From assembly GCA_964634325.1 (NCBI GenBank), contig CAZWJF010000014.1:17618-81617 (forward strand): DNA of 64,000 nt. The letters run 5' to 3'. The notes under the pieces were generated by a model. The model saw only the letters and a list, made by a program, of their open reading frames with translations, made no database searches and was not told the DNA's origin. Shown in pieces: positions 43,570 through 50,232 of this stretch. Within the stretch, counting starts at the first letter, position 1; each line of letters starts with the position of its first letter. Both the position numbers and the translations under genes were made by a program. This DNA is from JAJXWB01 sp964634325. Lineage in GTDB: Bacteria > Pseudomonadota > Alphaproteobacteria > Rhizobiales > Beijerinckiaceae.

Positions 43570-43781
43570 AAGTGATGATCCGCGAAACGCCGAAGGGGCT
43601 TTCGGCCTACGTCCCGAAAAAGGATCTCGAGGAGCTCGTCGTCGAAACGGAAAAGACGCCGATCTGGGGCGGCTCGATCAAATTGAAGAACGGCTGGACG
43701 CTGGTGCTGCCGGACATGCCGGCGGAGACGAAGCTGCCGATCACCGTGAACGCCAAGAAGCTTGGAGGCGACGATGAGTGA
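43566..43781 (+). CDS. nifT: Nitrogen fixation protein NifT/FixU
   Basis: 71 residues: MKVMIRETPKGLSAYVPKKD and WGGSIKLKNGWTLVLPDM are diagnostic of NifT. Its role is unknown and mutants often have no phenotype. ATG 43566 forms an ATGA overlap with nifZ. The last eight bases overlap the start of the SIR2-like gene. Confidence 0.93.
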   Translation: MKVMIRETPKGLSAYVPKKDLEELVVETEKTPIWGGSIKLKNGWTLVLPDMPAETKLPITVNAKKLGGDDE

Positions 43782-44628
43782 ACTCGCGACGCTCGCCGCA
43801 TCCTCCTATTCGCCGGGCGACCTCGACCGCACGCTGACGGCTGTCGCAGACGGTCTGCGCGCAGGACGTCTCATTCCCTACATCGGTCCTGGCGCGACCC
43901 CGGACGCCAGCGTTCCCACGACGCCGGAGGACATAGCCGCAGCGTTGCACAAGCGCGTTCCCGCGCCCGGCCGCATTCGCACGAACATGTGGTCGGTGGC
44001 GCAATTCATCGAACAGCGACGCCACCGCAAGACGCTCGTCGCTTTGATGTCGGACATCTTTCGCGAACCCGTGGCGCCGACGGAGCTGCACCGCAAGCTG
44101 GCCAGCCTGCCGATCCCGCTGATCGTCGACACCTGGTATGACGGCGCAATGCGCGCCGCGCTCGCGGATCGCGCGGACTGGGTGGAGATTCAGGGGATAT
44201 CCCGCGCGCTCGAACACAGCGACATCTGGTTCAAAGCCTATGACCCGTCAGGCGCGCAGGTCGCGCCGGAAGCCGCCCATGCCGCGCGGACAATCCTCTA
44301 CAAGCCGCACGGCGGCGTGACTCCGGCGCAGAACTTTCTCGTCGCCGACAGCGACTATGTCGAAGTTCTGACCGAGATCGACATCCAGACCCCGATCCCG
44401 AATCAAGTGAAGCTAATCCGCGAAACACGGGGTTTCGTGCTCCTCGGCTGCCGCTTTCACGACCAGATGCTGCGCACCTACGCGCGACAGATCGCCAAAA
44501 GGTCGAAAGGCCCGCACTACGCCTTCGTCGATTCCGCGACGCTGACCCGCAACGAATTGAAATTCTTCGACGAGATCGGCGCGATCCTGGTCGAGGCGCC
44601 GATCGCGGCCTTGAGCGAGCGGATATAA
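43774..44628 (+). CDS. SIR2-like (SIR2_2 fold) protein of the nifB operon, altered catalytic motif
   Basis: 284 residues. The segments line up with the SIR2_2 fold: a glycine loop LIPYIGPGATP (33-43, usually GAGxS), VDTWYDGAM (118-126) where the family has TTNYDxLL, KPHGG (177-181, usually KxHG), and VLLGCRFHDQMLRTYA (222-237, usually GYSxxDxxxR). The Asn needed for NAD cleavage is thus replaced by Trp. GGAGG is placed before ATG 43774, which overlaps nifT by 8 bases, so it is translated with the nif genes. Function unknown; not an ordinary deacetylase. The assignment rests on motif order. Confidence 0.7.
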   Translation: MSELATLAASSYSPGDLDRTLTAVADGLRAGRLIPYIGPGATPDASVPTTPEDIAAALHKRVPAPGRIRTNMWSVAQFIEQRRHRKTLVALMSDIFREPVAPTELHRKLASLPIPLIVDTWYDGAMRAALADRADWVEIQGISRALEHSDIWFKAYDPSGAQVAPEAAHAARTILYKPHGGVTPAQNFLVADSDYVEVLTEIDIQTPIPNQVKLIRETRGFVLLGCRFHDQMLRTYARQIAKRSKGPHYAFVDSATLTRNELKFFDEIGAILVEAPIAALSERI

Positions 44629-44656
44629 TCAAGTCTGTCGATCGCGCGCGGGGCCG

Positions 44657-45136
44657 TCAGCGATCGACGGGCAAGGGCTTTCCGGCCTTGTGCGCGGCGA
44701 TCCATTTCTTCAGCTCCGCGACATGCTCCGCCTCTTCCTCGGTGAATTCCTTGGCGAGCGCGCGAATCTCCGGATCGTCCGTCGTCTCGAAGACGCTCCG
44801 GTAGTAGTCGTGACCGGCCATTTCGGCCTCGAGCGCGATTTCCAGCGCCTCTTCGCGTCCGATCATCGGATCGGCGGCCCAGATCGCCGCAGTTTCCGGG
44901 TTCTCGAAGTCGCGCCATCCAAGGTTGTCGGCCGGAGCGTCCGGGACTTCGCGAAAACCCGCACGCGCCGTCGCGTCGGCGAGATGCATCCTGGAATATT
45001 CCGACAATTGCCGAAACAGCTTGCCGACCTCGCGATTGCCCGAGGCTTCCATGGAATCCGCGAGTTCACCGTACCGGTCGGCCGCCTCCTTCTCGAGACG
45101 GATCGCATAGGCGAGAAAGTCTTCTACGGTCTGCAT
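44657..45136 (-). CDS. Ferritin-like/rubrerythrin family protein near nif genes
   Basis: 159 residues, four predicted helices. Metal-ligand candidates are in RLEKEAADRYGELAD, SEYSRMHLADA, EIALEAEMAGHDYY and EEEAEHVAEL, the E/ExxH pattern of the rubrerythrin domain. There is no C-terminal rubredoxin domain. Probably binds a di-iron site and may remove peroxide or store iron for nitrogenase assembly. ATG 45136 follows GGGGA by 7 bases. Encoded 95 bases after the 2Fe-2S ferredoxin on the same strand, converging on the SIR2-like gene. Confidence 0.82.
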   Translation of the reverse strand: MQTVEDFLAYAIRLEKEAADRYGELADSMEASGNREVGKLFRQLSEYSRMHLADATARAGFREVPDAPADNLGWRDFENPETAAIWAADPMIGREEALEIALEAEMAGHDYYRSVFETTDDPEIRALAKEFTEEEAEHVAELKKWIAAHKAGKPLPVDR

Positions 45137-45231
45137 GTTCGTTTCCCCGATCATGATCGTATCGTGCGCGACGCGAGCAAGGCGCGAGCCAGTTTCTGGC
45201 CCGCGCCCTGGTTCGCTTTCTTGAATTTCGG

Positions 45232-45600
45232 TCAGGCCGCGCCGCCCGGCGCGCCGGAGAATTTCACGAGAATGTCCTGATCGCGCACGATGTACTGACA
45301 GGCGAGCCGGTATTTCGGGGCGACGTCGTCGACTTCGGCCAGACGAATTTCCTCGGCCGTGATCTTGCCGAGGCCCTTGAGCTGATCCTTCTCCTTGTCG
45401 GTCAGCATCGAGCCCATCGTCTTGCCGGTGAGGGTGACCACCTCGATCAGGCACGAGCCGCAATTGCCTTCCTTGCAATCGTGCAGGATCGGGATTTTGT
45501 ACGCTTCGGCGACGGAGAGAATGGTCTTGCGATCCCCGGCGACCGCATAGACGGTCACGTCCTTGTGCAAAATCGGGGATGAAAAGGTGACATTGGGCAT
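45232..45600 (-). CDS. fdxD: 2Fe-2S ferredoxin, FdxD-like
   Basis: 122 residues. Plant-type cluster ligands are Cys42, 47, 50 (CKEGNCGSC) and Cys101 (LACQY). A ~30-residue insertion between the third and fourth cysteine (LTGKTMGSMLTDKEKDQLKG) sets it apart from common ferredoxins. It starts divergently from nifH, as in Rhodobacter capsulatus where fdxD lies beside nifHDK. AAGGAG precedes the ATG by 7 bases. A probable electron carrier in nitrogen fixation. Confidence 0.85.
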   Translation of the reverse strand: MPNVTFSSPILHKDVTVYAVAGDRKTILSVAEAYKIPILHDCKEGNCGSCLIEVVTLTGKTMGSMLTDKEKDQLKGLGKITAEEIRLAEVDDVAPKYRLACQYIVRDQDILVKFSGAPGGAA

Positions 45601-45635
45601 GACGCGCTCCTTGGCTTGAACCCGGGACGCCCTCA

Positions 45636-45650
45636 GCAAGGCGCATACCT
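45636..45650 (-). promoter_or_regulatory. Probable sigma-54 promoter of the fdxD-ferritin operon
   Basis: Minus strand AGGTAT-GCGCC-TTGC keeps the invariant GG and GC with 10 bases between, though the -24 box is poor. It is 36 bases before the fdxD start and would share the NifA site at 45789-45804 with nifH. Confidence 0.5.
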
Positions 45651-45719
45651 CGCCGCGTCCGGCGTTTGCGTGCGTTGCGCGCGACAAGCGCGGCGTAAAT
45701 TCTCCAAGCCCGTCCGAAG

Positions 45720-45804
45720 TGCGACAGCCCCTGTCGCATCGCCCCGTTCCGCCTGCTTTTGCGCGGTGCGACGCCATTGTCCGCGTTGTGTCGGGCACGC
45801 GACA
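45720..45804. promoter_or_regulatory. NifA site and palindrome between fdxD and nifH
   Basis: TGT-N10-ACA occurs at 45789-45804 (TGTCGGGCACGCGACA). The palindrome TGCGACA-N5-TGTCGCA is at 45720-45738, the same arms and spacing as upstream of nifB. A weaker copy, TGCGAC-N5-TGTCCGC, starts at 45767. The UAS starts 101 bases before the nifH -24 box, 23 more than in the other operons. Confidence 0.75.
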
Positions 45805-45889
45805 CATTCGTTGGGCCGCGCAGGCCGCCGCGACATGCGGCGCGGGAAAAATCGCAGCAAATTCAGCGTGCCAATTCGAATGGAACCGC

Positions 45890-45904
45890 TGGCACGCGCA
45901 TTGC
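45890..45904 (+). promoter_or_regulatory. Sigma-54 promoter of nifHDK
   Basis: TGGCAC-GCGCA-TTGC is a perfect -24/-12 element (GG at 45891-45892, GC at 45903-45904). The predicted leader to nifH is about 60 bases. Confidence 0.93.
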
Positions 45905-45974
45905 GGACCTATTCGCCGAGCAGCGACGGATTGTTGCTCTCTCGGGGAAGGGCCCCACATCGCAGGAGACATTC

Positions 45975-46874
45975 ATGGGCAAGCTCCGTCAGATCGCGTT
46001 CTACGGAAAGGGCGGCATCGGCAAATCGACGACGTCGCAGAACACTCTCGCCGCGCTGGTCGAGATGGGTCAGAAGATCCTGATCGTCGGCTGCGACCCC
46101 AAGGCGGATTCGACCCGCCTCATCCTCAACACCAAGCTGCAGGACACGGTGCTTGCGCTGGCGGCCGAAGCCGGTTCGGTCGAGGACCTCGAACTCGAGG
46201 ACGTGCTGAAGATCGGCTACAAGGGCATCAAGTGCACGGAATCCGGCGGTCCGGAGCCGGGCGTCGGCTGCGCCGGCCGCGGCGTCATCACCGCCATCAA
46301 CTTCCTGGAAGAAAACGGCGCCTATGACGACGTGGACTATGTGTCCTACGACGTGCTCGGCGACGTCGTCTGCGGCGGCTTCGCAATGCCGATCCGCGAG
46401 AACAAGGCGCAGGAAATCTACATCGTCATGTCCGGCGAGATGATGGCGCTCTACGCCGCCAACAACATCGCCAAGGGCATTCTGAAGTACGCGCATTCCG
46501 GCGGCGTGCGCCTGGGCGGGCTGATCTGCAACGAGCGCCAGACCGACAAGGAGCTGGAGCTTGCGGAAGCTCTCGCCGCCAAACTCGGAACCAAGCTCAT
46601 CCACTTCGTGCCGCGCGACAATATCGTGCAGCACGCGGAACTCCGCCGCCAGACGGTGATCGAATACGCGCCGGACTCGCAGCAGGCCGCGGAATATCGC
46701 GAACTCGCCCGCAAGATCCATGAGAACTCCGGCAAGGGCACGATCCCGACCCCGATCACGATGGAAGAGCTCGAGGACATGCTGCTCGAGTTCGGCATCA
46801 TGAAGACCGAAGAGCAGGCGCTCGCCGAGCTCGAGGCGAAGGAAGCCGCCAAGAAGGCCGCCGCCAGCGCCTGA
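45975..46874 (+). CDS. nifH: Nitrogenase iron protein (dinitrogenase reductase)
   Basis: 299 residues. P-loop GKGGIGKS (11-18); cluster ligands Cys99 and Cys133; Arg102 in GCAGRG is the site ADP-ribosylated by DraT where that system exists (no draT or draG in this window). Homodimer that passes electrons to NifDK with ATP hydrolysis. The C-terminal tail is Ala/Glu/Lys-rich. GGAG lies 8 bases before the ATG. Confidence 0.99.
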   Translation: MGKLRQIAFYGKGGIGKSTTSQNTLAALVEMGQKILIVGCDPKADSTRLILNTKLQDTVLALAAEAGSVEDLELEDVLKIGYKGIKCTESGGPEPGVGCAGRGVITAINFLEENGAYDDVDYVSYDVLGDVVCGGFAMPIRENKAQEIYIVMSGEMMALYAANNIAKGILKYAHSGGVRLGGLICNERQTDKELELAEALAAKLGTKLIHFVPRDNIVQHAELRRQTVIEYAPDSQQAAEYRELARKIHENSGKGTIPTPITMEELEDMLLEFGIMKTEEQALAELEAKEAAKKAAASA

Positions 46875-46885
46875 TCATTCGCCGC

Positions 46886-46916
46886 GCCGTCGCCGGACCT
46901 TGAACCCGGCGACGGC
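46886..46916 (+). other. Stable hairpin between nifH and nifD
   Basis: GCCGTCGCCGG and CCGGCGACGGC pair perfectly over 11 bases around a 9-base loop. No T-run follows, so this is more likely an mRNA 3'-end stabiliser or processing site than a terminator. It could raise nifH over nifD product. Confidence 0.7.
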
Positions 46917-46939
46917 ATCACCGAACGAGGAGTAGGACC

Positions 46940-48466
46940 ATGAGCCTCGACTACAACAACGACGGCGAAAAGATGGAGGCGCTGATCACGGACGTGCTCT
47001 CCGCTTATCCCGACAAGTTCGCCAAGCGTCGCAAGAAGCATCTGAACGTCGCCAAGGACGGCGAGGAGGTCGGCGAGGAAGGCCGTCCGCTCACCGAATG
47101 CGACGTCAAGTCCAACATCAAGTCGATCCCCGGCGTCATGACCATTCGCGGCTGCGCCTACGCCGGCTCGAAGGGCGTGGTGTGGGGTCCGATCAAGGAC
47201 ATGGTCCACATCAGCCACGGCCCCGTGGGATGCGGCCAGTATTCCTGGTCGCAGCGCCGCAACTACTACATCGGCAAGACGGGCGTCGACACGTTCGTGA
47301 CGATGCAGTTCACCTCCGACTTCCAGGAAAAGGACATCGTCTTCGGCGGCGACAAGAAGCTGGAGAAGGTGATCGACGAGATCAACGACCTGTTCCCGCT
47401 CGCCAAGGGCGTGACGGTGCAGTCGGAATGCCCGATTGGTCTGATCGGCGACGACATCGAGGCCGTCTCGAAGAAGAAGGCCAAGGAATCCGGCAAGACG
47501 ATCGTGCCGGTGCGCTGCGAAGGTTTCCGCGGCGTGTCGCAGTCGCTCGGCCACCACATCGCCAACGACGCCGTGCGCGATTGGGTGTTCGACAACAAGG
47601 GCGGCGCCAAGCAGAACGACGACGCCGGCTTCGAGCCTTCGCCCTATGACGTCAACGTCATCGGCGACTACAACATCGGCGGCGACGCCTGGGCCTCGCG
47701 CATCCTGCTCGAGGAGATGGGTCTGCGCGTGGTCGGCAACTGGTCCGGCGACGCGACGCTCGCGGAAATCGAGCGCGCCCCGAAGGCCAAGCTCAATCTC
47801 ATCCACTGCTACCGGTCGATGAACTACATCTGCCGCCACATGGAAGAGAAATACGGCGTCGCGTGGATGGAGTACAATTTCTTCGGTCCGTCGCAGATCG
47901 AAGCCTCCATGCGCAAGATCGCCAAGCACTTCGGGCCGGAGATCGAGGAGAAGACGGAAGCGGTCATCGCCAAGTACCGTCCGCTCGTCGACGCCGTGAT
48001 CGCGAAGTACCGGCCGCGCCTCGAAGGCAAGACGGTGATGCTCTATGTCGGCGGCCTGCGCCCCCGTCACGTCATCACGGCCTACGAAGACCTCGGCATG
48101 CAGATCGTCGGCACGGGCTACGAATTCGCCCACGGCGACGACTATCAGCGCACCGGCCACTACGTGAAGGACGGCACGCTGATCTATGACGACGTGACCG
48201 GCTACGAACTCGAGAAGTTCATCGAAGGCATCCGTCCGGATCTCGTCGGCTCGGGCATCAAGGAAAAGTACCCGGTGCAGAAGATGGGCATTCCGTTCCG
48301 TCAGATGCACTCCTGGGACTATTCCGGCCCGTATCACGGCTACGACGGCTTCGCGATCTTCGCGCGCGACATGGACCTCGCCATCAACAACCCCGTGTGG
48401 GGTCTGATGAAGGCGCCGTGGAAGCCGAAGGCCGAGCCTGCGCCGACGGCGATCGCCGCGGAATGA
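46940..48466 (+). CDS. nifD: Nitrogenase MoFe protein alpha chain
   Basis: 508 residues. P-cluster ligands Cys72 (GCAYAGSKGVVWGP), Cys98 (HGPVGCGQYSW) and Cys164 (SECPIGLIGDD) are present. FeMo-co ligands are Cys290 (LIHCYRSMNYI) and His457 (MHSWDYSGPYHG). These identify the Mo enzyme; the sequence lacks the VnfD/AnfD pattern. GAGGAG before the ATG. Longest antisense open frame on the other strand is a shadow. Confidence 0.99.
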   Translation: MSLDYNNDGEKMEALITDVLSAYPDKFAKRRKKHLNVAKDGEEVGEEGRPLTECDVKSNIKSIPGVMTIRGCAYAGSKGVVWGPIKDMVHISHGPVGCGQYSWSQRRNYYIGKTGVDTFVTMQFTSDFQEKDIVFGGDKKLEKVIDEINDLFPLAKGVTVQSECPIGLIGDDIEAVSKKKAKESGKTIVPVRCEGFRGVSQSLGHHIANDAVRDWVFDNKGGAKQNDDAGFEPSPYDVNVIGDYNIGGDAWASRILLEEMGLRVVGNWSGDATLAEIERAPKAKLNLIHCYRSMNYICRHMEEKYGVAWMEYNFFGPSQIEASMRKIAKHFGPEIEEKTEAVIAKYRPLVDAVIAKYRPRLEGKTVMLYVGGLRPRHVITAYEDLGMQIVGTGYEFAHGDDYQRTGHYVKDGTLIYDDVTGYELEKFIEGIRPDLVGSGIKEKYPVQKMGIPFRQMHSWDYSGPYHGYDGFAIFARDMDLAINNPVWGLMKAPWKPKAEPAPTAIAAE

Positions 48467-48504
48467 CGCTGACGGGCGTCGTTCGCAACAGCGGCGACGC
48501 CTAT

Positions 48505-48524
48505 CCCGGGCCTTCGGGCCCGGG
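48505..48524 (+). other. UUCG tetraloop hairpin between nifD and nifK
   Basis: CCCGGGCC-TTCG-GGCCCGGG is an 8-base perfect stem closed by the very stable cUUCGg loop. It sits in an unusually long 130-base nifD-nifK gap without a T-run. Likely an mRNA stability or processing element. Confidence 0.75.
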
Positions 48525-48596
48525 CTCCCGATCCCCTGAAAACTCCAGCCGCGCAGGCAGCCGTATGGCGCTGCTGCGCAATAGAGGAGATTTGTC

Positions 48597-50135
48597 ATGC
48601 CCCAGTCAGCCGAAAAGGTCCTCGACCACGCCCCGCTGTTTCGCGAACCCGAATACACGGACATGCTTGCGCGCAAGAAGGTCATGTTCGAGTGCGGCGT
48701 TTCCGACGTCCAGATCCAGGACACGTCCGAATGGACCAAGACCTGGGAATATCGCGAGAAGAACCTCGCCCGCACCGCGCTGGTCGTGAACCCCGCCAAG
48801 GCCTGCCAGCCGCTCGGCGCCGTCTTCGCGGCCGCCGGTTTCGAAAAGACCATGTCTTTCGTGCACGGCTCGCAGGGTTGCGTCGCCTACTACCGCTCGC
48901 ACCTGTCGCGCCATTTCAAGGAGCCTTCGTCGGCTGTCTCCTCGTCGATGACGGAAGACGCGGCGGTGTTCGGCGGCCTCAACAACATGGTCGACGGCCT
49001 CGCCAACACCTACAAGCTCTATGACCCCAAGATGATCGCGGTGTCGACCACCTGCATGGCGGAAGTCATCGGCGACGACCTGCACGCCTTCATCCAGACG
49101 GCCAAGCAGAAGGGCTCGGTGCCGGAGAGCTACGACGTTCCCTTCGCGCATACGCCAGCCTTCGTCGGCAGCCATGTCGACGGCTACGACAACATGATGA
49201 AGGGCATCCTCGAGCACTTCTGGAAGGGCAAGGAGCGGACGGCCGGAACGAAGATCAACATCATTCCGGGCTTCGACGGCTTCGTGGTCGGCAACAACCG
49301 CGAGCTGAAGCGCATCCTCGACTCGATGGGCGTCGACTACACGATCCTGTCGGACGCCGCCGACCAGTACGACACGCCGGCTGACGGCGAGTTCCGCATG
49401 TACGACGGCGGCACGAAGATCGACGACGTCGCGGCGGCGCTGAACGCCAAGGCGACCCTGTCGCTGCAGTCCTGGTGCACGCCCAAGACCATGGCCTACG
49501 CGGCCGAGCAGGGTCAGGAGACGGCGAGCTTCCACTATCCGATGGGCGTCGGCGCGACCGACGAACTCCTGATGAAGATTTCCGAGCTGACCGGCAAGGA
49601 AATCCCGACGGAGATCGAGAAGGAGCGCGGCCGGCTGGTCGACGCCATGGCCGACAGCCAGGCGCATCTGCACGGCAAGAAGTACGCGATCTACGGCGAT
49701 CCGGACTTCGTCTACGCCATGGCGCGCTTCGTGATGGAGACCGGCGGCGAGCCGACCCATTGCCTGGCCACCAACGGCAAGACGGAATGGGTCGAACAGA
49801 TGAAGGCGCTGCTCGCCTCCTCGCCCTTCGGCGCCAATGCGCAGGTCTGGGCGGGCAAGGACCTCTGGCATCTGCGGTCGCTGCTGTTCACCGAGCCGGT
49901 CGACTTCCTGATCGGCAGCTCCTACGGCAAGTATCTGGAGCGCGACACCGGCACGCCGCTGATCCGGCTGACCTTCCCGATCTTCGATCGCCACCACCAC
50001 CACCGTTTCCCGGTGTGGGGCTATCAGGGCGGCCTGCGCGTGCTGACCACCCTGCTCGACAAAGTGTTCGACACGCTCGATCGCGAGACGATCAATCCGG
50101 GCGTGACCGACTACAGCTACGACCTCACGCGGTGA
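48597..50135 (+). CDS. nifK: Nitrogenase MoFe protein beta chain
   Basis: 512 residues. P-cluster ligands Cys70 (KACQPLGAVFAA), Cys95 (HGSQGCVAYYRSHL) and Cys153 (STTCMAEVIGDD). The N-terminal extension (~50 residues) is the long group I type that wraps the alpha subunit. AGGAG precedes the ATG. The nifD-nifK gap of 130 bases holds a strong hairpin. Confidence 0.99.
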   Translation: MPQSAEKVLDHAPLFREPEYTDMLARKKVMFECGVSDVQIQDTSEWTKTWEYREKNLARTALVVNPAKACQPLGAVFAAAGFEKTMSFVHGSQGCVAYYRSHLSRHFKEPSSAVSSSMTEDAAVFGGLNNMVDGLANTYKLYDPKMIAVSTTCMAEVIGDDLHAFIQTAKQKGSVPESYDVPFAHTPAFVGSHVDGYDNMMKGILEHFWKGKERTAGTKINIIPGFDGFVVGNNRELKRILDSMGVDYTILSDAADQYDTPADGEFRMYDGGTKIDDVAAALNAKATLSLQSWCTPKTMAYAAEQGQETASFHYPMGVGATDELLMKISELTGKEIPTEIEKERGRLVDAMADSQAHLHGKKYAIYGDPDFVYAMARFVMETGGEPTHCLATNGKTEWVEQMKALLASSPFGANAQVWAGKDLWHLRSLLFTEPVDFLIGSSYGKYLERDTGTPLIRLTFPIFDRHHHHRFPVWGYQGGLRVLTTLLDKVFDTLDRETINPGVTDYSYDLTR

Positions 50136-50153
50136 CGTCCCGGCAAGGCGCGC

Positions 50154-50168
50154 TGGCGCGCGCCTTGC
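50154..50168 (+). promoter_or_regulatory. Possible sigma-54 promoter of nifE, inside a hairpin
   Basis: TGGCGC-GCGCC-TTGC has the invariant GG and GC with 10 bases between. It is embedded in the inverted repeat GCAAGGCGCG/CGCGCCTTGC (50143-50168). A second hairpin, GGAGCCGACA-ATT-TGTCGGCTCC, is at 50191-50213, and TGT-N10-ACA at 50204-50219 lies downstream of the predicted start. Confidence 0.5.
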
Positions 50169-50232
50169 AACGCTGTCTTTGAACGAAGCCGGAGCCGACA
50201 ATTTGTCGGCTCCACGACAGAGGCGGGCGGCT

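Noticed and set aside
44638..44667. Inverted repeat TCGATCGC/GCGATCGA between the SIR2-like and ferritin genes
   Set aside because: The 14-base loop and lack of T-runs make it a weak terminator; it also overlaps the ferritin stop region. Not listed as a feature.
45855..45875. Second minus-strand sigma-54 promoter near GCAAATTCAGCGTGCCA
   Set aside because: The gap between the boxes is seven bases, two too many, so GG and GC would be out of phase.
48467..48596. Possible small gene in the nifD-nifK gap starting at the nifD stop
   Set aside because: The frame runs on into nifK in another frame, crosses the UUCG hairpin and has no ribosome site of its own.
46451..48853. 800-codon open frame antisense to nifD
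   Set aside because: It lies fully opposite nifH-nifD-nifK, has no known motif and reflects GC bias at third positions of the real genes.
50065..50080. NifA site inside the end of nifK for the nifE promoter
   Set aside because: TGT-N10 is followed by CGA, so the second half-site is missing.
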